Source of the DNA: Duganella sp. SG902
GTDB taxonomy: Bacteria; Pseudomonadota; Gammaproteobacteria; Burkholderiales; Burkholderiaceae_D
Direction: 5' to 3'
DNA: 64,000 bases
Assembly: GCF_013376005.1 (NCBI RefSeq)
Contig: NZ_JABMJK010000002.1
Coordinates: forward strand, 558,001-622,000
Shown: piece by piece, positions 53,158 to 62,914 of the stretch
Layout: each line of letters starts with the position of its first letter
Numbering within the stretch: the stretch's first letter is position 1
Notes under the pieces: model-generated
Database searches by the model: none
The model's input: the letters and a program-made list of their open reading frames with translations, nothing else
What the model was told of the DNA's origin: nothing
Program-made: the position numbers and the translations under genes

Positions 53158-54912
53158 ATGAATTCAGCAAGCAAGGCAGCCGCATGGCTGTTGTTCACCT
53201 TTGGCGCAGCGGCTCTGCCGGCATATGCCCTGCCCGACATCACCACGCAAAGCATTCCGTTTGGTATTCAGGCGCAAGAGGCATACCCAACGATCAGTGC
53301 GGACGGCCGCTACGTCGCCTACAAAATCCAAAATAAGATTACCGGTACCACCCTGCCTCCTTCCGAGATTTATGTTCACGACCTGGTCACTGGGCAGCGC
53401 GCGCCTGCCAACCTGTCGTTGAGCGGGGCCGTGTCGCCGGCCGGGGCTGTGTGCAACATGCCGTCGATGAGCGCCAATGCCCGCTATGTGGTGATGGGCT
53501 GCTACGCCACCCCGATGGGCGGCAGCACGACCGGCGGCTCGGCCTACTTTGTGTATGACCGGGAAGCCAACGCCACGCAGATGATTCCCGATACCGGCGT
53601 TGACCGTCCTGGCAGCTATGGCAGCGCCATCAGCGCGAATGGCCGCTTTGTCGCCTTCCGTACGATGACAGCGGGGAATATCTCGAGACTGTACGTGCGC
53701 GACCTGGTCAACAGGACCACCAGCGGCACCAGCGCCCAATTGGTGCAGAGCTCGGCCACCCGCCTGTCCATCAGCGCCGATGGCCGTTATGTCGCCTACA
53801 ACGGCAACGCCTTGAGCAACAATGGTCCGCTCAACGTGTCGGTCTACGACCGCGTCACCGGCGTCACCGAGCCGATCGATGTGCGCCTTGACGGCAGCCG
53901 CTCGACGGTGGGCGGCACGGAAATCACGATGAGCGATGATGGCACGGTGGTCGCGTTCGTCTCGAACGACAAGCAGCTGGCGCCGACCGCGCCTTACGGT
54001 AATCTGGCTGGCGTCTACGTTCGCGACCGCAAGACGGCCAAGACCGAGCTGGTCAGCTCCACCGCCAATGCGGCAATCCAGTACGCCGGCGTCAGCGGCA
54101 ATGGCCGTTACGTGGGGTATGCGCAGGGCGGTGTCATGTATGTTTACGACCGTCTTACCAAACTGACGCGCAAGATCACGCTCACCGGCATGCTGCCGTT
54201 CGGTGCGCCGCGCTTCTCCACCGACGGCCGCTACATGACCTTCACCGCCTCGAACACCGCGTTGACCTTGCGCTATGTGACCGTTGCCGACCTGGGCGTT
54301 GCGCCCGACGTCAGCTTCTCCACCAAACAGCTGACGCTGACCGAAGGCGGCATCGCCGGCACCTACAGCATGGTGTTAACGCAGGCGCCCGAGGCCGACG
54401 TGAAAGTCGTGGCCAGCACCAGTAATCAGCTGACTCTCGCGCGCAGCGAACTGACCTTCACCGCGGATAACTGGAACACGCCCCAGGTCATCAGCGTACA
54501 GGCGGTGGCAGACGGCGCAACCGAAGGAACCCACGACGCCACGGTTACCCACACAATTAGCAGCGCCGACATTCACTATAACGTGATCGCGCCGGTTAGC
54601 GTGAGCGCGACAATTTCCGATGGCGTGATTCCGACCATTGCGATCCCCGCCGCCAATTGGACTGAGGCCGCGCTGCCGCTGTCGGGCACGGCGGCGCCTG
54701 GCGCGACCGTGCTATTGACGGCGGTTAATCGCAGCACTGGCTGGCTCTCCTCGGTCAGCACGGTCGCGGATGCGCAGGGCAACTGGAGTTATAGCCTGGC
54801 GGGTTACACGGACGGCGTGATCGACCTGGATGTCCAGGCCGATGGTATCAAGAGCGTGGTGCGGACGGTCGCTGTCAGCTTGACGCCGGAAGTTCCGTCT
54901 CAAACGATGTAA
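53158..54912 (+). CDS. Secreted TolB-like beta-propeller and Calx-beta-like protein
   Basis: This protein has 584 residues with a Sec signal peptide (ASKAAAWLLFTFGAAALPAY, cleavage after ALA). Residues about 40-380 contain at least five propeller-type repeats with the motif S-x-[DN]-G-R-[YF]-V (TISADGRYVAYK, AISANGRFVAFR, SISADGRYVAYN, GVSGNGRYVGYA, RFSTDGRYMTFT). Residues about 385-485 look like a Calx-beta-type domain (LTEGGIAGTYSMVLTQAPEA). The last 90 resemble a bacterial Ig-like domain (AAPGATVLLTAVNRSTGWLS). A TATAAT box at 53072-53077 lies in an A/T-rich upstream region, but no good -35 was found. A terminator follows. It is extracellular or periplasmic; its substrate or partner is unknown. 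Confidence 0.8.
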   Translation: MNSASKAAAWLLFTFGAAALPAYALPDITTQSIPFGIQAQEAYPTISADGRYVAYKIQNKITGTTLPPSEIYVHDLVTGQRAPANLSLSGAVSPAGAVCNMPSMSANARYVVMGCYATPMGGSTTGGSAYFVYDREANATQMIPDTGVDRPGSYGSAISANGRFVAFRTMTAGNISRLYVRDLVNRTTSGTSAQLVQSSATRLSISADGRYVAYNGNALSNNGPLNVSVYDRVTGVTEPIDVRLDGSRSTVGGTEITMSDDGTVVAFVSNDKQLAPTAPYGNLAGVYVRDRKTAKTELVSSTANAAIQYAGVSGNGRYVGYAQGGVMYVYDRLTKLTRKITLTGMLPFGAPRFSTDGRYMTFTASNTALTLRYVTVADLGVAPDVSFSTKQLTLTEGGIAGTYSMVLTQAPEADVKVVASTSNQLTLARSELTFTADNWNTPQVISVQAVADGATEGTHDATVTHTISSADIHYNVIAPVSVSATISDGVIPTIAIPAANWTEAALPLSGTAAPGATVLLTAVNRSTGWLSSVSTVADAQGNWSYSLAGYTDGVIDLDVQADGIKSVVRTVAVSLTPEVPSQTM

Positions 54913-54935
54913 CACTTGAAGCGGTGACACACAGG

Positions 54936-54964
54936 ACGGACCGGCGCACGCCTGGTCCGTTTTT
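54936..54964 (+). terminator. Rho-independent terminator between convergent genes
   Basis: The stem ACGGACC/GGTCCGT (7 bp, 11-base loop) is followed by five T residues, 23 bases after the stop of the propeller gene. It lies against the spoT stop codon. Confidence 0.85.
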
Positions 54965-54965
54965 G

Positions 54966-57293
54966 TCAGCCGCGCTCGCGCAGGATGCGGTTGACGCCGG
55001 CCACGCGGCGCACGTTGCGCAGCAGGCCGGCCAGGTGCACGCGGTCCTTCACCTGCACCGTGAAGCGCAGCTGGTGCAGCACGTGTTCCTTGTCCTCGTC
55101 CATGCCGACGTAGGTGATGTTGGCGTCCGACTCGCCGATCTCGGCGGCCACGCGCGCCAGGATGCCTTTCTCGTTGTTGATCAGCAGCTTGATGCGGCTG
55201 TCGAAACGGCGGTTCAGCTCGCTGCCCCACTTGACCGCGATCCAGCGGTCCGGCTCCTTGGCCTTCTGGCGCTTGGCCTGGGTGCAGTCGGCGGTGTGCA
55301 CCAGCAGGCCCTGGTCGCGCCGCAGCTGGCCGATGATGGAGTCGCCCGGGATCGGCAGGCAGCACGGCGCCAGTTGCACCGACACGCCCTCGCTGCCGCA
55401 GATGGTGACCGGGTCCAGCTCGGCCGCGCTGTTGTGGTCGACCGGCGCGCTGACCGACTCGCCGCCGCGCAGGCCGAAGATGTGACGCGCCACCAGCGCC
55501 GCCATGCGCTTGCCGACGCCGATGTCGGCGTACAGCTCGTCCAGCGACTTGGCGCTCGATTCCTTCAGCAGGCGCTCGGTCAGGTGCTCCTCCAGCTCCG
55601 GGCTCACGCCCAGCGAGGACAGCGCGTGCGACAGCAGCTGCTGGCCCAGCGCGATCGATTCCGGCAGGTTGATGGTGCGCAGGTGGTGGCGGATCGCCGA
55701 GCGCGCCTTGCCGGTGCGTACGAACGACAGCCAGCTCGGGCTCGGGCGCGAGGTCGAATCGGTCACGATCTCGACGATGTCGCCGTTGCGCAGCTCGGTG
55801 CGCAGCGAGGCCGGCTCGTTGTTGATGGTGACCGACACCGTGTGGTCGCCGATGCCGGTGTGGATGGCGTAGGCGAAGTCGATCGGCGTGGCGCCGCGCG
55901 GCAGCGCGATGATCTTCGACTTGGGCGTGAACACGTACACCGAGTCGGGGAACAGGTCGACCTTGACGTGTTCCAGGAACTCGGCCGAGTCGCCGGTCTG
56001 CTGCTGGATGTCGAGCAGCGACTGCAGCCAGGCGTGGGTGCGCTGCTGCAGGTCCGACATATTGGCCTCGCCGTTCTTGTACAGCCAGTGCGCCGCCACG
56101 CCCGACTCGGCGGTGCGGTGCATCTCCTGGGTGCGGATCTGGAACTCGACCGGCGTGCCGTACGGGCCGATCAGCGTGGTGTGCAGCGACTGGTAGCCGT
56201 TCAGCTTGCGGATCGCGATGTAATCCTTGAACTTGCCCGGCATCGGCTTGTACAGCGAGTGCAGGGTGCCGAGCGCGACATAGCAATTCGGGAAGCTGTC
56301 GACCACCACGCGGAAGCCATACACGTCCAGCACCTGCGAGAACGACAAGTGCTTGCTGCGCATCTTCTTGTAGATGCCGTACAGGGTCTTCTCGCGGCCG
56401 TACACCTCGGCCTCGATGTTGGCCATGGCCAGCGTGTTCTTGACCGACTCGAGGATCTTCTTGACCACCTCGCGCCGGTTGCCGCGCGCCGCCTTGACCG
56501 CCTTGCCCAGCGTGCGGTAGCGCAGCGGGTACAGGTGGGCGAACGACAGGTCCTGCAGCTCGCGGTAGATGTTGTTCAGGCCGAGCCGGTGCGCGATCGG
56601 CACGTACACTTCCATGGTCTCCTTGGAGATGCGGGCCTTGGCGGCCGGCTTCATCACCTCCATGGTGCGCATATTGTGCAGGCGGTCGGCCAGCTTGATC
56701 AGGATCACGCGCACGTCCGAGGCCATGGCCAGCAGCATCTTGCGGAAGTTTTCCGCCTGCGCCTCGATCTGGCTCTGGAACTCGATCTTCTCCAGCTTGG
56801 ACAGGCCGTCCACCAGGTTGGCCACCGGCGCGCCAAAGCGCTCGATCAGCTCTTCCTTCTTGACATCCTGGTCCTCCATCACGTCGTGCAGCAGGGCGGC
56901 CATGATGGCTTGCGCGTCGAGCTTCCAGTCGGCGCAGATCTCGGCCACGGCGATCGGGTGCGAGATGTAAGGCTCGCCCGACTTGCGCAGCTGCCCGAGA
57001 TGCATCTCGTCCGAAAAGCGATACGCTTCCTTGACCTTTTTCAGGTCGGCGGCGCTCATGTATTCGGCCAGTTTTTCAGTCAGATGGGACACCGACGCGA
57101 CACCGGCCGTCATGGCGGGAGGCGTGGCCAGGGGCGACGAGGAAATCACGGGAGGTACTGGGGGTGTGGCAGGTGGTGCGGAGGTGCTATCGCCGGCTGC
57201 AGCTACGGACATGACCGCGGCCGGCTTCTGGGCCGGCCTTTTCGCCCGGGCGGGCTTGTCACTCACTGTAGGATCTGCAGGGATCAGATTCAT
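54966..57293 (-). CDS. spoT: Bifunctional (p)ppGpp synthetase/hydrolase SpoT
   Basis: SpoT makes and degrades the stringent-response alarmone. The protein has about 775 residues. An intact HD hydrolase motif is near residue 136 (MAALLHDVMEDQDVKKEELI). The synthetase domain is near 330-400 (YGREKTLYGIYKKMRSKHLS, then QVLDVYGFRVVVDS and GYQSLHTTLIGP). Next comes a TGS domain (VYVFTPKSKIIALPRGATPI) and a C-terminal ACT domain. The intact HD marks it as SpoT-type rather than RelA. It has a Pro/Ala-rich N-terminal extension of about 65 residues compared with E. coli. The ATG at 57293 is chosen over an in-frame TTG at 57326. The order gmk-rpoZ-spoT is conserved in proteobacteria. Confidence 0.95.
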   Translation of the reverse strand: MNLIPADPTVSDKPARAKRPAQKPAAVMSVAAAGDSTSAPPATPPVPPVISSSPLATPPAMTAGVASVSHLTEKLAEYMSAADLKKVKEAYRFSDEMHLGQLRKSGEPYISHPIAVAEICADWKLDAQAIMAALLHDVMEDQDVKKEELIERFGAPVANLVDGLSKLEKIEFQSQIEAQAENFRKMLLAMASDVRVILIKLADRLHNMRTMEVMKPAAKARISKETMEVYVPIAHRLGLNNIYRELQDLSFAHLYPLRYRTLGKAVKAARGNRREVVKKILESVKNTLAMANIEAEVYGREKTLYGIYKKMRSKHLSFSQVLDVYGFRVVVDSFPNCYVALGTLHSLYKPMPGKFKDYIAIRKLNGYQSLHTTLIGPYGTPVEFQIRTQEMHRTAESGVAAHWLYKNGEANMSDLQQRTHAWLQSLLDIQQQTGDSAEFLEHVKVDLFPDSVYVFTPKSKIIALPRGATPIDFAYAIHTGIGDHTVSVTINNEPASLRTELRNGDIVEIVTDSTSRPSPSWLSFVRTGKARSAIRHHLRTINLPESIALGQQLLSHALSSLGVSPELEEHLTERLLKESSAKSLDELYADIGVGKRMAALVARHIFGLRGGESVSAPVDHNSAAELDPVTICGSEGVSVQLAPCCLPIPGDSIIGQLRRDQGLLVHTADCTQAKRQKAKEPDRWIAVKWGSELNRRFDSRIKLLINNEKGILARVAAEIGESDANITYVGMDEDKEHVLHQLRFTVQVKDRVHLAGLLRNVRRVAGVNRILRERG

Positions 57294-57376
57294 ACGTTTG
57301 CGTTCCGTCTCGATGAGAATGTCCAATACTACTGCTAAACCGCATCATTCACATTGTTCGGGAACGCGGTCCCAAC

Positions 57377-57580
57377 TTACATTGGGACCTTTTTCAACAT
57401 TTCCAGACCGACTTTGCCAGCCGCGATTTCACGCAGGGCGACCACGGTGGGCTTGTCCTTGGCTTCCACCTTCGGGGTGTGGCCTTGCAGCAGTTGGCGG
57501 GCGCGGTAGGTCGCGGCCAGGGTCAGCTGGAAACGGTTAGGTACGTTTTTCAGACAATCTTCAATCGTAATGCGGGCCAT
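57377..57580 (-). CDS. rpoZ: RNA polymerase omega subunit
   Basis: Omega helps assemble RNA polymerase and forms part of a ppGpp site. The 67-residue protein shows the family pattern ([20 protein letters not shown], then [18 protein letters not shown] and [20 protein letters not shown]). It lies 30 bases downstream of gmk and 83 bases upstream of spoT. Confidence 0.96.
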   Translation of the reverse strand: MARITIEDCLKNVPNRFQLTLAATYRARQLLQGHTPKVEAKDKPTVVALREIAAGKVGLEMLKKVPM

Positions 57581-57610
57581 CTATAACTCCTAAAAATCTT
57601 GCGTATTTGT

Positions 57611-58249
57611 TTATTCAGCGTGGATGCCCAACTGGGCAAAGAGCGAGGCGTTGCGTGCCGCTTGTTGCGCAAACCGGCAACGGGCCGCTCGGACGATCGC
57701 CGTCAGTTCCGACAGCGCTACGTCGAATTCTTCGTTGATAATAGCATACTCGAACTCGGGGGCGTGGGCGATTTCGCCGCCCGCCGCCAGCAGCCGTTTG
57801 GTGATCACGTGCGGCTCGTCGGTGGCGCGTTTGTTCAGGCGTTCCTCGAGCGCGGCGATGGATGGCGGCAGGATGAAAATGCCGGCCGCCTGCGGGAATA
57901 ACTTCTTGACCTGGCGCGCGCCCTGCCAGTCGATTTCGAGCAGCACGTCGGTGCCGGTCTTCATCTGTTCCTCCACCATCAGGCGCGAGGTGCCGTAGTA
58001 ATTGCCGTGCACCTCGGCCCACTCGAGGAACTCGCCGTCCTTGGCGCGCGCGACGAAATCCTCCGCCGTGGTGAAGTAGTATTCCTTGCCGTGGGTTTCG
58101 CCCGGACGCGGCGCGCGGGTGGTGGTGGAAATCGACAGCTTGATGGTCGGTTCCTTGGCCAGCAGCGCGTTGACCAGCGTCGACTTGCCGGCGCCCGATG
58201 GCGCGGCGACGACGAACAAGCTGCCCGAAAAGCCGTTGGTTGAGCTCAT
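57611..58249 (-). CDS. gmk: Guanylate kinase
   Basis: Gmk converts GMP to GDP with ATP. The 212-residue protein has the P-loop ([20 protein letters not shown]), the GMP-binding segment ([20 protein letters not shown]) and the motif [16 protein letters not shown]. Size and sequence are standard. It leads the gmk-rpoZ-spoT group. Confidence 0.96.
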   Translation of the reverse strand: MSSTNGFSGSLFVVAAPSGAGKSTLVNALLAKEPTIKLSISTTTRAPRPGETHGKEYYFTTAEDFVARAKDGEFLEWAEVHGNYYGTSRLMVEEQMKTGTDVLLEIDWQGARQVKKLFPQAAGIFILPPSIAALEERLNKRATDEPHVITKRLLAAGGEIAHAPEFEYAIINEEFDVALSELTAIVRAARCRFAQQAARNASLFAQLGIHAE

Positions 58250-58332
58250 GGTTGATCTTTCAAAAACGTCAGCGGGCGGCTTTTACGACGCCCAAAGATG
58301 TATTTTACCAAGAGCAACGCCCGGAGTTCAAT

Positions 58333-59076
58333 TTACAGCAGGGAGATGAAATGCTGCGCCGCAGCGGGCGCGCGCTCCTTGGCGCCGTTGATGAAGTAGA
58401 CGTAGACCTGGCCGGACTTGGCCTGCTGCTGCCACTCCTGCGCCTGCCTGGCCCACTTCTTCAGGGCCGGCTTGCTGTAGCCGGTTTCGATCTCGCTTTG
58501 CGCGTCCATCAGCCGGGCGTAAACAAACTCGCCGGTGAGCTCGGTAAAGTTGGGGAACTTGGGTGAATCGGTGATGACGGTGGCCACCTTGTGCTTGCGC
58601 GCCAGCTTGGGATAGTCCTCGCACAGGAAGCTGTCGTGGCGCGCGTCCAGCACGTGTTGCAGCTTGCGCTTGCCGAGCTTGGCCGGCAGCAGCTTGAAGA
58701 AGGCTTCGACATCGTCCGCATCGAACTTCTTGGTGGCGGCCAGCTGCCACAGGATGGGGCCGAGCTTGTCTCCCAGTTCGGTGAGGCCGCTGTCCATGAA
58801 GCGTTCGATCGACTCGCCGGCCTCGGCCAGCACCTTGCGGTTGGTGGCATAGCGCGTGGCCTTGACCGAGAACACGAAATCGTCGGGCGTCTTCGCGGCC
58901 CAGCTGGCGAAGTGTTCGGGCTTGGCGCTGCGGTAGAAGGTGCCGTTGATTTCGATGCTGGTGACCTGTGCGCTGGCGTATTCCAGCTGCTTCTTGATCG
59001 GCACGTCCTTGGGGTAGAAGGTGTCGCGCCACGGCGCGAAGTCCCAACCGCCGATGCCCGCCCTGATCTGCGCCAT
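58333..59076 (-). CDS. DUF72 (YecE-like) family protein
   Basis: This is a 247-residue protein of the DUF72 family, predicted to be a TIM-barrel. The signature start is IRAGIGGWDFAPWRDTFYPK, followed by SIEINGTFYRSAKPEHFASW and FVFSVKATRYATNRK. The C-terminal region contains KSGQVYVYFINGAKERAPAA. No enzyme activity is established for the family. It is divergent from the small monooxygenase-like gene and 83 bases from gmk. Confidence 0.9.
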   Translation of the reverse strand: MAQIRAGIGGWDFAPWRDTFYPKDVPIKKQLEYASAQVTSIEINGTFYRSAKPEHFASWAAKTPDDFVFSVKATRYATNRKVLAEAGESIERFMDSGLTELGDKLGPILWQLAATKKFDADDVEAFFKLLPAKLGKRKLQHVLDARHDSFLCEDYPKLARKHKVATVITDSPKFPNFTELTGEFVYARLMDAQSEIETGYSKPALKKWARQAQEWQQQAKSGQVYVYFINGAKERAPAAAQHFISLL

Positions 59077-59125
59077 TTGTTCGCTCCTGATAGTATCGAG
59101 GTTTCAGTTTATAACGGGATATACC

Positions 59126-59413
59126 ATGAAAGACCTGATCGTCGTCGCCACCATCACCGCCAAGGAAGGCAACGAAGCGCTGGTGCGCGAGGCGTTGGAA
59201 AAGATCGTGCCGCCAAGCCGCGCCGAAGCCGGCTGCATCCGCTATGACCTGCACATCGATCTGGGCAACCACGCCAGCTTCGTCATGCTGGAAGCCTGGC
59301 GCGACGACGCGGCGCTGGCCGAACACGAAGCCACGCCGCATTTCCAGGAGCTCATCAAAACCGTCGGCGGCAAGGCCGACGTTCAAATCCTCAAGCTGAA
59401 CCAGCTACTGTAA
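59126..59413 (+). CDS. Antibiotic biosynthesis monooxygenase-like (ABM) protein
   Basis: This is a 95-residue ferredoxin-like dimer of the ABM/YgiN type (MKDLIVVATITAKEGNEALV, then PPSRAEAGCIRYDLHIDLGN and FVMLEAWRDDAALAEHEATP). Such proteins include quinol monooxygenases and many of unknown activity. The ATG at 59126 follows GGGATA; an upstream extension in frame is not family-like. It is convergent with the SnoaL-like gene, with 20 bases between. Confidence 0.87.
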   Translation: MKDLIVVATITAKEGNEALVREALEKIVPPSRAEAGCIRYDLHIDLGNHASFVMLEAWRDDAALAEHEATPHFQELIKTVGGKADVQILKLNQLL

Positions 59414-59433
59414 CCAAGGGTTGAGTACGTTGG

Positions 59434-59829
59434 TCAGTCCGGGCTGAAGGCCTTGGCGGCCGCCAGGGTGTCCAGGGCCTCGCGCAGGTGTTTGATCTTG
59501 CCGTTCTCGGCCACCAGCATGCCGGCGTAGGTCTGCTTGTAGAGTTTGCCGGTCGACAGCACCTTGGCTTCGACGCTGTATTCGCCGAACACCTTGTCTT
59601 CGGTGTCGATGAACAGTCGCACGTCCTTGAAGCGGAAGTCCGGCACGTTTTTTAGCAGGCCGCCGATGAAGCTTTCGATCGCCGCCGGTCCCACCGCGCG
59701 GGCGTTGATGTCCAGCGATGACAGCGTCGGCAGTTCCAGCACGCCGTCGTCCGCGAACAGGGCGGCGGCGGCGCTGGGGTTCTGGATGTTGGCCAGGTAG
59801 GCGTGCAGCAGTTGGTTGGCGTTTTTCAT
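59434..59829 (-). CDS. SnoaL/NTF2-like fold protein
   Basis: This 131-residue protein resembles the SnoaL-like cone-shaped fold (LLHAYLANIQNPSAAAALFA, then LELPTLSSLDINARAVGPAA and IESFIGGLLKNVPDFRFKDV). The family includes isomerases, hydrolases and non-catalytic proteins, so no reaction is assigned. The ATG at 59829 fits the family start. The 139-base gap upstream holds only the yicC terminator. Confidence 0.82.
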   Translation of the reverse strand: MKNANQLLHAYLANIQNPSAAAALFADDGVLELPTLSSLDINARAVGPAAIESFIGGLLKNVPDFRFKDVRLFIDTEDKVFGEYSVEAKVLSTGKLYKQTYAGMLVAENGKIKHLREALDTLAAAKAFSPD

Positions 59830-59941
59830 GATGTCGCTTTCGGTAAGAAGTTGAAGTGACACCACTGTAACGCCAGCTGATTATTGAATAAATCCGTTAA
59901 AGCAGAAAGGTTTATTCACGTATGTGAATAAACTGGGCGTT

Positions 59942-59962
59942 AAAAAAGGAGCCGGAGCTCCT
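59942..59962 (-). terminator. Rho-independent terminator after yicC
   Basis: On the - strand the stem AGGAGC/GCTCCT with loop TCCG is followed by six T residues, a few bases after the yicC stop. Confidence 0.75.
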
Positions 59963-59968
59963 TCCCGA

Positions 59969-60874
59969 TTATTCCAGGTTCTGGACCTGCTCGCGCATCT
60001 GCTCGATCAGCAGCTTGAGCTCCATCGAGGCGTCCGCCAGTTCCTTGACCGAGGCCTTGGCCCCCAGCGTGTTGGCTTCGCGGTTCAGCTCCTGCATCAT
60101 GAAGTCCAGGCGCTTGCCGACCTGGCCGCCTTTCTTCAGGATGTGACGGGTCTCGGCCAGGTGCGCCGACAGGCGGCCCAGCTCTTCCGCCACGTCGATG
60201 CGGATGCCGTACAGGATCACTTCCTGGCGGATGCGTTCCAGCGCGTCCTGGCGCGACAGCGCCGAGTTCGAGCCCTGGCAGGCCAGGCCCAGCGCGTCCT
60301 GCATGCGCTCCACGGCCTTCTGCTGGAACGCCGCCACCACCTGCGGAATCAGCGGCGTGATGCGCTTGACGATGCCTTCCATGGCCTCGATGCGCGACAG
60401 CAGCATGGCTTCCAGCGCCGCGCCTTCGCGCTGGCGGCTTTGCACAAAGGCCTCCACGGTGCGCGCGGTGAGGGCGGCCACGTCGGCCTGCAGCGATTCC
60501 TGGCCGATCTGCGCTTCCTCGATCACGCCGGGCCAGCGCAGCAGTTCGGCGACTGACATCGTTTGCACGCCGGGGAACAGGCCGCTGACCTCGCCCTGCA
60601 GGCGTTGCAACTCGGTTAACAGCGGCAGGTTCAGCGCCTGCGTGCCGGCGCCGGCCGCCTTGCGCCCAAAGCTGAGCCGGAGCTCGACCTTGCCGCGCGT
60701 GATGGCGGCCATGATCGCCGAGCGTAAATCGGGTTCAAGGGCGCGCAAATCGTCGTTTATTCGGAACTGCAAGTCCAAAAAGCGTGAATTCACGCTCTTG
60801 ATCTCGATGGTCAGTGTTCCCGCCGCACTCTCACTGGTGGCGACCGCGTAGCCCGTCATGCTGGAAATGCTCAA
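59969..60874 (-). CDS. yicC: YicC family endoribonuclease-like protein
   Basis: YicC-family proteins are endoribonucleases linked to small-RNA turnover. The 301-residue protein has the hallmark start SSMTGYAVAT and SVNSRFLDLQFRINDDLRAL. The typical C-terminal end is FMMQELNREANTLGAKASVK. The TTG at 60874 is chosen because GGGGA lies seven bases ahead of it; the first in-frame ATG (60859) would remove part of the conserved N-terminus. It is divergent from the kinase gene. Confidence 0.92.
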   Translation of the reverse strand: MSISSMTGYAVATSESAAGTLTIEIKSVNSRFLDLQFRINDDLRALEPDLRSAIMAAITRGKVELRLSFGRKAAGAGTQALNLPLLTELQRLQGEVSGLFPGVQTMSVAELLRWPGVIEEAQIGQESLQADVAALTARTVEAFVQSRQREGAALEAMLLSRIEAMEGIVKRITPLIPQVVAAFQQKAVERMQDALGLACQGSNSALSRQDALERIRQEVILYGIRIDVAEELGRLSAHLAETRHILKKGGQVGKRLDFMMQELNREANTLGAKASVKELADASMELKLLIEQMREQVQNLE

Positions 60875-60947
60875 TGGATATCCCCGATTTTATCTTTACA
60901 AAACAGTGATTTATCCACACAATCCGGTTGTCGAGGCGAGGAACCCT

Positions 60948-61943
60948 ATGGCCGCACAGAACAACGCCCCCCTACCAGATGGTCTGGAAATTGCTGGATA
61001 TCGCATTGTAAAGAAAATTGCGTCCGGTGGGTTCAGTATTGTTTACCTTGCGTACGATAGCGAGGGCGTGGCGGTCGCCATCAAGGAATATTTGCCCAGC
61101 TCCCTGGCGCTGCGGCAGGAGGGCGAGCTGGTGCCCGCCGTCTCCAAGGCCAACCTGCCCGTGTTCCGCATTGGCCTCAAGTGTTTTTTCGAGGAAGGCC
61201 GGGCGCTGGCGCGCATCTCCCATCCCAACGTGGTCAGCGTGCTGAATTTCTTCCGCGCGCACGAAACGGTGTACATGGTGATGGCCTACGAGTCCGGCCA
61301 TTCGCTGCAGGAGCACATCCAGCGCCAGCGCGGCAAGGGAGTTAAGGTAGGTGAACTTTTCATCCGCACCATCTTCACCCAGGTGGTGAAAGGCCTGCGC
61401 GAAGTCCACGCCAACAAGCTGCTGCACCTCGACCTGAAGCCGGCCAATATCTACCTGCGCACCGATGGCACGCCAATGCTGCTGGACTTCGGCGCCGCGC
61501 GCCAGACCGTCAACACCGACATGCCGACGCTGACGCCGATGTACACCCCCGGCTTCGCCCCGCCCGAGCTGTACGCCAAGACCGGCATGGGGCCGTGGAC
61601 CGATATCTACAGCATCGGCGCCTCCATGTTCGCCTGCATGGTCGGCTCGCCGCCGCAGCCGGCCGACCAGCGCAAGACCGAGGACAAGATGGCCGGGCAT
61701 TTCGAAAAACTCGAGGGCCAGTATTCGCCCGAGCTGGTGGGGCTGGTGCGCTGGTGTCTGCAGGTCGACCCGCTGGCGCGGCCGCAAAGCCTGTTCGCCC
61801 TGCAGAAGGTGCTGCAGGCGGCCACGCCGGCCGTCGCGCCGCCGGCGCCGCCGGCGCAAGGCGTGATGGACAGGCTGCGCGGATTGGTGGGACGGCTGGG
61901 CGGCGGCGCGGGCGCCAAGGCCGGCCCGGACACCCTGGTTTGA
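60948..61943 (+). CDS. Hanks-type serine/threonine protein kinase
   Basis: This 331-residue cytoplasmic kinase has a glycine-rich loop near residue 26 (IASGGFSIVYLA) and the ATP-binding Lys46 (VAIKEYLPSS). The catalytic loop at 160-167 is HLDLKPAN (HLD in place of HRD), and DFG is at 180-182. An APE-type motif (PPEL) follows. The last 40 residues are Ala/Pro/Gly-rich and no membrane helix is seen. The ATG at 60948 follows GAGGAA. A PP2C phosphatase gene follows 18 bases downstream, a classic reversible phosphorylation pair. Substrates are unknown. Confidence 0.93.
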   Translation: MAAQNNAPLPDGLEIAGYRIVKKIASGGFSIVYLAYDSEGVAVAIKEYLPSSLALRQEGELVPAVSKANLPVFRIGLKCFFEEGRALARISHPNVVSVLNFFRAHETVYMVMAYESGHSLQEHIQRQRGKGVKVGELFIRTIFTQVVKGLREVHANKLLHLDLKPANIYLRTDGTPMLLDFGAARQTVNTDMPTLTPMYTPGFAPPELYAKTGMGPWTDIYSIGASMFACMVGSPPQPADQRKTEDKMAGHFEKLEGQYSPELVGLVRWCLQVDPLARPQSLFALQKVLQAATPAVAPPAPPAQGVMDRLRGLVGRLGGGAGAKAGPDTLV

Positions 61944-61961
61944 CGCGACAAGGACCGAGCC

Positions 61962-62906
61962 ATGCAATTCTCCGTGTATCAGGAAAGTCATATCGGCGGC
62001 CGCAAGGTCAACCAGGACCGCATGGGCTACAGCTTCACGCGCGACGCCTTGCTGCTGGTGCTGGCCGACGGCATGGGCGGCCACGCTGGCGGCGAGATCG
62101 CCGCCAGCGTGGCGCTGCAAACCATCTCCACCCTGTTCCAGCAACAGGCGCAGCCCTACGTGAAGAAGCCGCAGCGCTTCCTGGAGGAGGCCCTGCGGAC
62201 CGCGCACCGCGACATCCACCAGCACCGCCACACGCATCAGCTATCGGAAACCCCGCGCACCACCATCGTCGCCTGCCTGATCCAGCACAACACGGCGACC
62301 TGGGCGCATTGCGGCGACTCGCGCCTGTACTGGATGCGCGGCGGTCAGATCCTCGGCCGCACGCGCGACCATTCGCACGTGGAGAACCTGATCGCCAAGG
62401 GACTGGCGCTGCCGTCCGAGCGCGCCACCCATCCGGACCGCAACAAGCTGTGGAACTGCCTCGGCGCCGACACGCCGCCGCGCGTGGAAGTGGGCGGCGG
62501 CGCCGGCCTGCTGCCGGGCGACGTGATGCTGTTGTGTTCCGACGGTTTGTGGTCTATGCTGCCGGACGATGAACTGGTGCGGCGCCTGCAGGCGCAAACC
62601 GTGGTGCGCGCGGTGCCGGACATGCTGCACGCCGCGTTGCGCGCGGCCGGCGACGCCAGCGACAACGTCACGGCGCTGGCCATCATGTGGCAGGGCAGCT
62701 CGGTGGCGGACAGCATGGACCCGCTGGCGACCACCGTGATCTCGACCGAAGCGCTGCCGCAGGACCTGCACAGCACCACCATCCGCGACACGCCCTTGCC
62801 GGAAGTGGCGCCGTCGGAGGCCGATGCCTTCGATGACGACGAAATCGAAAAAGCCATCGCGGAAATACGCGGCGCCATCGAAAAATCCTCCCAAATTCTC
62901 AAATAA
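61962..62906 (+). CDS. PP2C-family serine/threonine phosphatase
   Basis: This 314-residue metal-dependent phosphatase has the standard motifs: [12 protein letters not shown] near residue 14, [14 protein letters not shown] near 33, [12 protein letters not shown] near 108, [11 protein letters not shown] near 190 and [10 protein letters not shown] near 235. The last 75 residues are an acidic tail rich in Asp and Glu. It probably reverses the action of the upstream kinase, and rph follows eight bases downstream, so the three may be co-transcribed. Confidence 0.94.
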   Translation: MQFSVYQESHIGGRKVNQDRMGYSFTRDALLLVLADGMGGHAGGEIAASVALQTISTLFQQQAQPYVKKPQRFLEEALRTAHRDIHQHRHTHQLSETPRTTIVACLIQHNTATWAHCGDSRLYWMRGGQILGRTRDHSHVENLIAKGLALPSERATHPDRNKLWNCLGADTPPRVEVGGGAGLLPGDVMLLCSDGLWSMLPDDELVRRLQAQTVVRAVPDMLHAALRAAGDASDNVTALAIMWQGSSVADSMDPLATTVISTEALPQDLHSTTIRDTPLPEVAPSEADAFDDDEIEKAIAEIRGAIEKSSQILK

Positions 62907-62914
62907 GGAACTGT